DNA of 64,000 nucleotides from Sphingobacteriales bacterium. Lineage in GTDB: Bacteria > Bacteroidota > Bacteroidia > Chitinophagales > UBA2359. The position numbers were made by a program, and so were the translations under genes. Below, piece after piece: positions 8,159 to 15,149 of this stretch. Where the stretch lies: contig JADJTG010000002.1 of assembly GCA_016711285.1 (NCBI GenBank), forward strand, positions 744,001 through 808,000, given 5' to 3'. Position 1 is the stretch's first letter, and each line of letters opens with the position of its first letter. The notes under the pieces are model-generated. The model searched no databases, was not told the DNA's origin, and was given only the letters and a program-made list of their open reading frames with translations.

Positions 8159-9214
8159 CTACACCAAACTCCCCTGACAACTACTACCCGCCCCTGCCGT
8201 GCAACCGTAGCAATGTTGCGACACCACAATAGCGCGTTGTTGCAGCCGCTCGGCATCAAAATCGGCGATATGGCGCACAGCCGCCGCCACCGGAAGTTGC
8301 AGCATCTGGTTAAAATCACAATCGTAGAGCGTGCCGTCCCACGCCACCGATACAGTATTGCGGCACATCACATTGTTCAAAGCCGCCGCATTAAAAGCGT
8401 GGACTAAGGTGTGCATATAATCTTCATAATTTCCGCTTTGCAACAGATAATCCAAAAATCGGCTAATGGGCAAATTGGTGAGGGCAAAGAGGCGGTTGAA
8501 GGCAATACCGTATTGTGTGGCGAGTTCCCGCTTAAAGTCGCGCTCCAAAATTTGTTGCGCCGCCGGCAAAAAAGCCCCCGCCGGATTATAAACCAAATCT
8601 AGTAGTAAGCCCGAATTTTCTTTGCCATAGCCACAATCATTGAGGAGGCGCAAAGCCTCCAAAGACTGCTCAAAAACACCTTCGCCACGTTGTCGGTCGG
8701 TTCTTTCGGCTTTATAAAAAGGCAAAGACGACACCACATGCACACGATACTTTGCAAAAAACTCCGGCAATTCGCGATAAGCAGCATTAGACACCAAAAT
8801 AGTGAGGTTGGAGCGCACAATAATATCCGCCACGCCAATAGCAGAGGCTTCCTCCACCAAGCACCTGAAATGCGGGTTCATTTCGGGTGCGCCGCCGGTA
8901 ATATCGAGGGTATTGATGCTGCGATGACGGCGCAACACCTCCAAAATATGCTCAAAAGTACCGCGCTGCATCACCTCTTTGCGGTCGGGGGCGGCATCTA
9001 CGTGGCAGTGCGCGCACACCTGATTGCAACGATAGCCCACATTCACTTGCAACACTTCCAAAGGAACAGGGCGCAACACCGCACAGCCCACCGCCTTCAT
9101 TTTTTCATCAAAAAAAGGCAACTCGCCCGAAGCAAAAGGCGCACCCTGCAATACGGCTAATTGTTGAGGAGCAGCAGCAAGCGTAGAGGCGCGTTTTCGC
9201 AGAGAAGAAAGCAT
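8159..9214 (-). CDS. arsS: arsenosugar biosynthesis-type radical SAM protein
   Basis: The 351-residue protein has a radical SAM domain with the CX3CX2C cluster motif CNQVCAHC (Cys63, Cys67, Cys70), then LDITGGAPEMNPHFR and later the C-terminal Cys-rich domain ending HCYGCTAGAGSSCQGSL. This two-part structure is that of the ArsS family, proposed to add the 5'-deoxyadenosyl group to dimethylarsenite in arsenosugar synthesis. The usual arsM methyltransferase is not beside it, so the role is assigned from the protein alone. The downstream hotdog gene is not a known partner. Confidence 0.88.
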   Translation of the reverse strand: MLSSLRKRASTLAAAPQQLAVLQGAPFASGELPFFDEKMKAVGCAVLRPVPLEVLQVNVGYRCNQVCAHCHVDAAPDRKEVMQRGTFEHILEVLRRHRSINTLDITGGAPEMNPHFRCLVEEASAIGVADIIVRSNLTILVSNAAYRELPEFFAKYRVHVVSSLPFYKAERTDRQRGEGVFEQSLEALRLLNDCGYGKENSGLLLDLVYNPAGAFLPAAQQILERDFKRELATQYGIAFNRLFALTNLPISRFLDYLLQSGNYEDYMHTLVHAFNAAALNNVMCRNTVSVAWDGTLYDCDFNQMLQLPVAAAVRHIADFDAERLQQRAIVVSQHCYGCTAGAGSSCQGSLV

Positions 9215-9349
9215 ACAAGAAATATAAATAAAAATTTTATCAAAAACAGCTTGAAACCCATTCGCCGAAAAAATTGTATAATAATTTCAAACAAACGCTT
9301 CTGGCTCAATGATAAAGGTACAATAGATTTTCAAAAACATTGTAATTTT

Positions 9350-9619
9350 ATGCCGCCAAAGCACAATAGCTTTGATTTCAAAAAGTTATTACAATATTAT
9401 ACTGACAACTTTGAATTTGCACATTCCGGTGAACCCTCATACTTTTTACAGATGATATACCGCGCAACAGAAAAGGGCAGCTATAATGGAACATTTGTTT
9501 TTTACTCATATCATCACCGTACCAAAAAAAATTATACAAATCCCGAACAAATTAACCGACTAAGTTTGAAACTGACCTTTTTTATTATACCAATATCCGG
9601 TTTTTTTATAAAATATTAA
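9350..9619 (+). CDS. doubtful small hypothetical protein
   Basis: This 89-residue frame lies in the otherwise empty 457 bp between the start of arsS and aconitase. It could read from the ATG at 9350 (MPPKHNSFDFKKLLQYYTDN). An in-frame extension runs back over the arsS start but is probably not translated. I see no family match, no clear promoter and a composition close to intergenic DNA. It may be a gene remnant or chance; nothing else was found in this gap. Confidence 0.2.
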   Translation: MPPKHNSFDFKKLLQYYTDNFEFAHSGEPSYFLQMIYRATEKGSYNGTFVFYSYHHRTKKNYTNPEQINRLSLKLTFFIIPISGFFIKY

Positions 9620-9671
9620 AACCAAATACACCGAAAACTCCTTAATATATATATAATAAAAGAAAATAAAC

Positions 9672-11936
9672 ATGATTTTTGATGTAAACATGATAGAAGC
9701 GCATTACGCATCGCTTCCCGAAAAAATAAAACAATTGCGTAGTCTCATTTCGCGTCCGCTTACGCTCACCGAAAAAATCCTCTATGCCCACCTTCACGGC
9801 GACTCCCCGCTGCAAGATTATCAACGCGGCAAAGATTATGTGTTTTTCGCACCCGACCGCGTAGCCATGCAAGATGCCACCGCCCAAATGGCTCTGTTGC
9901 AGTTTATGTCGTGCGGCAGAAACAAAGTAGCCGTGCCGAGTACGGTGCATTGCGACCACCTCATCGTTGCCAAAAATGGCTCAGAAGAAGATTTGGAACG
10001 TGCCAATCAGGAAAATGACGAAGTGTATAATTTCTTGGCTTCGGTATCCGACAAATACGGCATCGGATTTTGGAAACCCGGTGCGGGTATTATTCATCAG
10101 GTGGTGCTGGAAAATTACGCCTTCCCCGGCGGTATGATGATAGGCACAGACAGCCACACCGTAAATGCAGGCGGCTTGGGAATGATAGCCATTGGCGTAG
10201 GTGGTGCAGACGCTTGCGATGTGATGGCGGGCTTGCCTTGGGAACTGAAAATGCCCAAACTCATCGGTATCAAACTCACCGGAAAACTCAACGGCTGGGC
10301 TTCTGCCAAAGATGTTATCCTCAAAGTAGCCGGTATCCTGACCGTAAAAGGAGGTACAGGCTATATCATTGAATATTTTGGCGAAGGGGCTAATAGTCTT
10401 TCTTGCACCGGAAAAGGCACTATTTGCAATATGGGTGCTGAAGTGGGTGCTACCACCTCCACTTTTGGCTACGATGCCGCTATGAGCCGCTACCTGCGTG
10501 CCACCGGACGCGCCCACATCGCCGACCTCGCTGATGGTGTCGCCGCACACCTCACCGCCGACCCCGAAGTATATGCCAATCCTGCCCAATACTTCGACCA
10601 AGTTATTGAAATTAACTTATCCGAATTGGAGCCGCACCTCAATGGTCCCTTCACACCCGACCGCGCCACCCCCATTTCCAAAATGCGCGAAGAAGCCCAA
10701 GCCAACGGCTGGCCAACGCGTATAGAAGTGGGTTTAATAGGTTCTTGTACCAACTCCTCTTACGAAGATATTTCGCGGGCAGCATCGCTGGCAGCACAAG
10801 CCGCCGCCAAAAACCTCAGCCCCAAAGCCGAATTTACCATTACACCGGGCAGCGAGCAGGTGCGATACACCATTGAGCGCGACGGGCTGATAGATATTTT
10901 TGAAAAAATAGGCGCGAAAGTATTTGCCAATGCTTGTGGTCCTTGTATTGGTATGTGGGACAGAATGGGTGCAGAAAAAGAAGAAAAAAACACCATCGTA
11001 CATTCGTTCAACCGCAACTTTGCCAAACGTGCCGACGGCAACCCCAATACCTATGCTTTCGTGGGTTCGCCCGAACTCGTTACTGCTCTCGCCATTGCCG
11101 GAGATTTAGGTTTTAACCCGCTCACCGATACGCTCATCAACAACAAGGGAGAAGCCGTAAAATTAGACCCTCCTCACGGCGACGAACTGCCCACGCGCGG
11201 CTTTGCCGTAGATGATGCGGGCTATCAGAAACCCGCCGAAAACGGCAGCCATATCACCGTGCGTGTAGCCCCCGACTCCGAGCGTCTGCAACTATTAGCC
11301 CCCTTCGCCGCTTGGGAAGGAACTGACCTGCGCGGCTTGCGCTTGCTCATAAAAGCCAAAGGAAAATGCACCACCGACCATATTTCTATGGCGGGTCCTT
11401 GGTTGCGCTATCGCGGGCATTTGGACAATATTTCCAACAATTTGCTCATCGGCGCGGTCAATGCTTTCAACGACAAAACCAATACCGTACTCAACCCCTT
11501 AAATGGCGAATACGGAGCAGTGCCCGCTACGGCACGCGCCTATAAAGCCGCCGGTTTAGGCTCTATGGTATTCGGTGAAGAAAATTACGGCGAAGGCAGC
11601 AGCCGCGAACACGCCGCTATGGAGCCGCGCCACTTGGGGGTGCGTGCCGTGATGGTAAAATCTTTTGCCCGTATTCACGAAACCAACCTCAAAAAACAGG
11701 GAATGTTGGCACTTACCTTTGCAGACAAAAACGATTACGACAAAATCCGCGAAGATGATACCGTTGATATTATAGGACTCACGGAATTTGCTCCGAACAA
11801 AAACCTCACCGTGCGCCTCCACCACAGCGATGGCAGCACCGATACCATACAAGCCGCCCACACCTACAACCAACAACAAATTGAGTGGTTTCAGGCAGGT
11901 GGCGCGCTCAATGTAATTCGCCGCAATTTGGTGTAG
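9672..11936 (+). CDS. acn: aconitate hydratase (mitochondrial type)
   Basis: The 754-residue enzyme isomerises citrate to isocitrate via cis-aconitate in the TCA cycle. The three [4Fe-4S] ligands are visible: Cys359 in IGSCTNSSYED and Cys422 and Cys425 in ANACGPCIGMWDR. Other family motifs are VPSTVHCDHLIVA, GTDSHTVNAGGLG, and in the swivelling C-terminal domain SSREHAAMEPRHLG. Length and motifs fit the mitochondrial-type branch usual in Bacteroidota, not AcnA or AcnB. It starts at the ATG of 9672 and stands alone, with a short AT-rich gap on both sides. It ends in TAG, so TAG serves as a normal stop here. Confidence 0.96.
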   Translation: MIFDVNMIEAHYASLPEKIKQLRSLISRPLTLTEKILYAHLHGDSPLQDYQRGKDYVFFAPDRVAMQDATAQMALLQFMSCGRNKVAVPSTVHCDHLIVAKNGSEEDLERANQENDEVYNFLASVSDKYGIGFWKPGAGIIHQVVLENYAFPGGMMIGTDSHTVNAGGLGMIAIGVGGADACDVMAGLPWELKMPKLIGIKLTGKLNGWASAKDVILKVAGILTVKGGTGYIIEYFGEGANSLSCTGKGTICNMGAEVGATTSTFGYDAAMSRYLRATGRAHIADLADGVAAHLTADPEVYANPAQYFDQVIEINLSELEPHLNGPFTPDRATPISKMREEAQANGWPTRIEVGLIGSCTNSSYEDISRAASLAAQAAAKNLSPKAEFTITPGSEQVRYTIERDGLIDIFEKIGAKVFANACGPCIGMWDRMGAEKEEKNTIVHSFNRNFAKRADGNPNTYAFVGSPELVTALAIAGDLGFNPLTDTLINNKGEAVKLDPPHGDELPTRGFAVDDAGYQKPAENGSHITVRVAPDSERLQLLAPFAAWEGTDLRGLRLLIKAKGKCTTDHISMAGPWLRYRGHLDNISNNLLIGAVNAFNDKTNTVLNPLNGEYGAVPATARAYKAAGLGSMVFGEENYGEGSSREHAAMEPRHLGVRAVMVKSFARIHETNLKKQGMLALTFADKNDYDKIREDDTVDIIGLTEFAPNKNLTVRLHHSDGSTDTIQAAHTYNQQQIEWFQAGGALNVIRRNLV

Positions 11937-12060
11937 TTAAGAGAAGATAACTTTCATTTTGTTGCGAAAAACCTCGTCAAAATGATGTAATTTTGAGTGT
12001 TGCAGTCTTTCTTATTGTTAGGCTGCAACACTTTTTTTATTTTTTCAAAACAAAACAATT

Positions 12061-12399
12061 ATGAGCAAAATCATCATCAGCACCACACCCACCTTGCAGG
12101 GCTACGATATTGAAAATTATTTGGGATTGGTGACGGGCGAAGTCATTGTGGGGGCAAATATTTTCAAAGACCTTTTTGCAGGCATACGCGATATTGTAGG
12201 CGGTCGGTCAGGCTCGTATGAAGAAGTGCTTGCCGAAGCCCGCGAAAATGCTATTCGGGAGATGTTGCAACGCGCCGAAACACAGGGAGCTAACGCCATT
12301 GTGGGTGTTGATGTAGATTACGAAACCATCAACAATATGCTCATTGTGTGCGTAAGTGGCACGGCAGTGCATGTGCATAAGAAAAGTATGAGTTTGTGA
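12061..12399 (+). CDS. YbjQ/UPF0145 family heavy-metal-binding-domain protein
   Basis: The 112-residue protein is a complete member of the YbjQ family: IISTTPTLQGYDIENYLGLV, GEVIVGANIFKDLFAGIRDI and GGRSGSYEEVLAEARENA, followed by the closing GANAIVGVDVDYE strand. These small proteins form pentamers; a heavy-metal-binding role was suggested, but the function is not settled. It is followed by a strong hairpin terminator shared with the convergent terC. Confidence 0.92.
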   Translation: MSKIIISTTPTLQGYDIENYLGLVTGEVIVGANIFKDLFAGIRDIVGGRSGSYEEVLAEARENAIREMLQRAETQGANAIVGVDVDYETINNMLIVCVSGTAVHVHKKSMSL

Positions 12400-12426
12400 T
12401 ATTATTTCACCCACACGCACATAAAA

Positions 12427-12468
12427 AAAGCGACAACATTCTTTTTCAGCATTGAATGTTGTCGCTTT
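12427..12468. terminator. bidirectional hairpin terminator between the ybjQ-like gene and terC
   Basis: AAAGCGACAACATTC pairs perfectly with GAATGTTGTCGCTTT across a 12-base loop. The flanking A and T runs suit termination in both directions, and the two neighbouring genes converge here. Confidence 0.85.
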
Positions 12469-12504
12469 CGTCATTTTAAAAAAAAGAACGAATAGTTTAT
12501 TCCT

Positions 12505-13272
12505 TTAAGATTTTTTTTCTTTTGATTTCTTGTCTTCGTTTTCTTCAGTATAATACTCGTGCAACTGCACAGGGCGGTGCTTTTTGTCGTAGCGCAGTTG
12601 AATGATGTCCACCAAAAAAGAAAAAGCCATTGCAAAATAAATATAACCTTTGGGAACGTGATAATGGAGGGCTTCTACGATGAGCGAAAAACCGATGAGC
12701 AACAAAAAGCTGAGTGCGAGTATTTTAATGGAAGGGTGCTTTTGCACAAAATCGCTGATAGGGTCGGCGGCAAGCATCATCACGAACACCGAAATCACCA
12801 CTGCCGTCATCATCACCCAAAGTTGGTCTGCCATACCAATGGCAGTAATCACCGAATCCAACGAAAACACCACATTAATAATCAGCATTTGCCCCATTAC
12901 AGCCGCAAAAGAAGTGGAAACCTGTGCATTGTTTTCGCCGTGCTCGCCTTCGAGCTTGTGGTGTATTTCTTTGGTGCTTTGATACAACAAAAACAAGCCC
13001 CCAAACAGCAAAATCAAATCTTTGCCCGACAAATCCAGCGTACCGATATTAATGAGTGGCTCTTCGAGTCTCATAATCCACGCTATCACGCTCAACAGCA
13101 ACAGGCGCACCACCATACCGATTATCAAACCGTAGCGGCGTGCTTTTTTTTGCTCTTCGGCGCGCAGTTTTCCCGACAAAATAGATATAAATACAATATT
13201 GTCAATACCCAAAACAACCTCCAGAATACTGAGCGTAAGCAGAGAAATGAATGCCGCGGTGGTAAATTCCAT
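12505..13272 (-). CDS. TerC family integral membrane protein
   Basis: The 255-residue protein is hydrophobic throughout, with about seven membrane segments. The family signature is at the start: LSILEVVLGIDNIVFISIL contains the conserved acidic residues thought to line a metal path. A second acidic segment (VFSLDSVITAIGM) follows in the middle. TerC proteins are linked to tellurite resistance and to metal export that loads secreted metalloenzymes. The C-terminal 25 residues are charged (EENEDKKSKEKKS) and face the cytoplasm or periplasm. It converges on the YbjQ-like gene. Confidence 0.92.
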   Translation of the reverse strand: MEFTTAAFISLLTLSILEVVLGIDNIVFISILSGKLRAEEQKKARRYGLIIGMVVRLLLLSVIAWIMRLEEPLINIGTLDLSGKDLILLFGGLFLLYQSTKEIHHKLEGEHGENNAQVSTSFAAVMGQMLIINVVFSLDSVITAIGMADQLWVMMTAVVISVFVMMLAADPISDFVQKHPSIKILALSFLLLIGFSLIVEALHYHVPKGYIYFAMAFSFLVDIIQLRYDKKHRPVQLHEYYTEENEDKKSKEKKS

Positions 13273-13329
13273 AATTACAGATAAAAATTTTTACAAAATT
13301 GTAATGAAACTGCAAAGGTACGGCAAAAT

Positions 13330-14157
13330 TTATTTTTTTGGCGGTCTATTGTGCCAAGCTGCTTTGCGCCGCAAAAAAATCAGTTTTTTTTGTAAATACA
13401 GGGTATATTGCTGCTCGGCTTGCGCCAATTTTTCGGGGCTGCCCACATCTGCCCAAAAAGCCGAAGGACACGGAAAAGCCTTTATTTTTTCGCCTGCCCT
13501 CGCCGCCGCCAAGTACCAATCAATGATAGAAAACACCTCCTGCGGCGGCGTGGCGGTATGCAGCAATGCCGGCTCTACGATGTGTATGCCACTAAAATCC
13601 CACGCACTGAAAGCGGTAGCGGCGGCATTTTCGGGCGGTGGCACTGCCCACTCGCGCGTGCCGCTGCTGCGGTTTTCGCGCCCCACGAGGCACTGGGCGG
13701 CATCAAAAAGCAAAGTGCGCGAAGCTCCGCGCTGCTGCACCGCCAAAGTAACCAGCGCGGCGCGGCGGCGGTGATAGGCATACATCGCCCGCAAATCGAT
13801 GGTGCTGACCACATCGGCATTGATGAGGGCGAAGGCGGCGCGGTCGTTTTCAAAAAAAGAAGCCGCTTTTTTCAAGCCGCCGCCCGTATCGAGCAGGTGG
13901 TCGCGCTCGTCAGAAATATAAATGCCGAAATGCGGGTGTTGGCGGCGGTATTGCTCCGCAAATGCTATTATCTGCTCGCCGAAATGGAGTACATTGATAA
14001 GCACCTCGCCGATGCCCTGACTTTGCACATACTCCAAACAATGCCACAGCAAAGGCTTGCCCAAAAAAGGAACCAAGGCTTTGGGGTGCGTGAGCGTAAA
14101 AGGACGCAGCCGCGAACCAATACCGGCGGCAAAAATCATTGCTTTGGTGAGTGCCAT
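13330..14157 (-). CDS. sugar-1-phosphate nucleotidyltransferase family protein
   Basis: The 275-residue protein has the GT-A-like nucleotidyltransferase fold. The signature MIFAAGIGSRLRPFTLTHPK near the N-terminus binds the nucleotide, and FALINADVVSTIDL carries the metal-binding Asp. Similar proteins activate sugar phosphates with NTPs; MurNAc-1-phosphate uridylyltransferases (MurU) are among the closest in length and motif, but the sugar cannot be read from sequence. I chose the ATG at 14157 (MALTKAM) over the one 12 bp upstream because it puts the motif at the usual distance. Its coding DNA is markedly GC-rich compared with neighbours. It is divergent from the outer-membrane protein gene. 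Confidence 0.88.
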   Translation of the reverse strand: MALTKAMIFAAGIGSRLRPFTLTHPKALVPFLGKPLLWHCLEYVQSQGIGEVLINVLHFGEQIIAFAEQYRRQHPHFGIYISDERDHLLDTGGGLKKAASFFENDRAAFALINADVVSTIDLRAMYAYHRRRAALVTLAVQQRGASRTLLFDAAQCLVGRENRSSGTREWAVPPPENAAATAFSAWDFSGIHIVEPALLHTATPPQEVFSIIDWYLAAARAGEKIKAFPCPSAFWADVGSPEKLAQAEQQYTLYLQKKLIFLRRKAAWHNRPPKK

Positions 14158-14261
14158 ACTGAGATACAAAAATTGAAAAACGCAAAGTTAAGCGACGGCA
14201 GCACAAAACAGAACAGAACAAGAAAATTGTTTTTTTTGAAGGGAGGGGATAAAAAAGCTAT

Positions 14262-14269
14262 TATTTTTG
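14262..14269 (+). promoter_or_regulatory. Bacteroidota-type -7 promoter element
   Basis: TATTTTTG matches the TAnnTTTG consensus. A TTTG lies 23 bp upstream (14235-14238) as a plausible -33 element. The ATG of the next gene is 22 bp downstream, so the leader would be short. Confidence 0.5.
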
Positions 14270-14290
14270 CGGTTATATTTTTTTTCAAAA

Positions 14291-14905
14291 ATGAAACACT
14301 ATTTTTTCGCGCTTTTGGCTACCTTTCTTTGCGCTTCTTTTTGTGCCACTGCTCAAGCCCAACAACCGCCGCCCGCTCCGGCAGGGCGTGTTATGCCATT
14401 TTTAGGAGCAGGGTATGCTACTTATCCCTACATTCACCTTCCCGATTATTGGGGAATGCAGGATAGCACCAAAACATCAGAAGTTTTTATTTCTCTTTCT
14501 GCGGGGGCAGAGGTATTTTTGGGCAAAGCAAAAAAAACCGCTACCGATGCTTGCTTCAGCATTAGTAGCGGCAGTGTCGGCGAATTAGGAGGCACTGCAG
14601 GCTTTACTTATTATTTTTTGTCGCAGCCCGATTTTCAAATCGGTTTAGGACCGGCTTATACTTTTGCGTTCTACAAATACGATAAAGAATCGCTCTATAA
14701 AAAAAACGTGTCTCACAGCGGGCAGCTTCGCGCAGTCGCTAATTTAATCATCGGTAAGCGTTTCACTATCAAAGCGCACGCCTCCACCGGCTTCGCCACT
14801 ATCAGCCGAAGTAGCGACAACTATTCCCCGCGTAAAATCGTATCTCGCAGTGGGAGCGGCAGGGCTTCGGCGGTGGGTATTGCGGTAGGAGTCCGCTTAT
14901 TCTAA
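14291..14905 (+). CDS. secreted outer-membrane beta-barrel-like protein
   Basis: The 204-residue product starts with a clear signal peptide (MKHYFFALLATFLCASFCAT, cleavage likely after AQAQ). The mature part has alternating strands such as VFISLSAGAEVFLG, GELGGTAGFTYYFL and IGLGPAYTFAF, and ends in AVGIAVGVRLF, a typical barrel-closing strand with C-terminal Phe. It is probably a small outer-membrane barrel; no specific function can be assigned. I chose the ATG at 14291 because it begins the signal peptide. A promoter-like element lies just upstream. Confidence 0.75.
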   Translation: MKHYFFALLATFLCASFCATAQAQQPPPAPAGRVMPFLGAGYATYPYIHLPDYWGMQDSTKTSEVFISLSAGAEVFLGKAKKTATDACFSISSGSVGELGGTAGFTYYFLSQPDFQIGLGPAYTFAFYKYDKESLYKKNVSHSGQLRAVANLIIGKRFTIKAHASTGFATISRSSDNYSPRKIVSRSGSGRASAVGIAVGVRLF

Positions 14906-15003
14906 AATCTCTGCTCCTGTAATGCGGTGGTAGCGTTGGCGAGGTTCGGCAGATACCGGATTACCTGTGCTCAGGTCTATCCCAAATGTCACTGATTCTT
15001 TCG

Positions 15004-15040
15004 CATATCGTAACACCTTTTTTGAAAATCAAACTACAAG
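15004..15040. repeat. solitary CRISPR-like repeat
   Basis: This 37-bp stretch starts CATATCGTAACACC and ends AAATCAAACTACAAG. It matches the 36-bp repeat of the array at 42351-43175 except for one inserted A, a T-to-A change also seen in array repeats 2 and 3, and a final C-to-G. No second copy lies nearby. It is followed by a small ACAAG-TAAC-CTTGT hairpin and then a long hairpin. Confidence 0.85.
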
Positions 15041-15058
15041 TAACCTTGTTCAACTTTG

Positions 15059-15102
15059 TTCTATCACTTTGATAAAGTTTTGAACTTATCAAAGTGATAG
15101 AA
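15059..15102. repeat. long inverted repeat (hairpin)
   Basis: TTCTATCACTTTGAT pairs perfectly with ATCAAAGTGATAGAA (15 bp), and the 14 bases between contain a further AAGTT/AACTT pair. No T-run follows on the plus strand. It lies downstream of the M16 protease gene on the minus strand and downstream of the stray CRISPR-like repeat on the plus strand. Confidence 0.85.
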
Positions 15103-15149
15103 CCCCAACCTCTCTGTCCTTCTGAAAGGAGCGATGGATACAGGTGAAA

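Noticed and set aside
9161..9349. Extension of the small frame at 9350-9619 back to 9161
   Set aside because: It overlaps the start of arsS in antisense and has no supporting features.
13408..14466. Plus-strand open frame of 352 codons
   Set aside because: Antisense to the GC-rich nucleotidyltransferase gene and running into the next gene; no family features.
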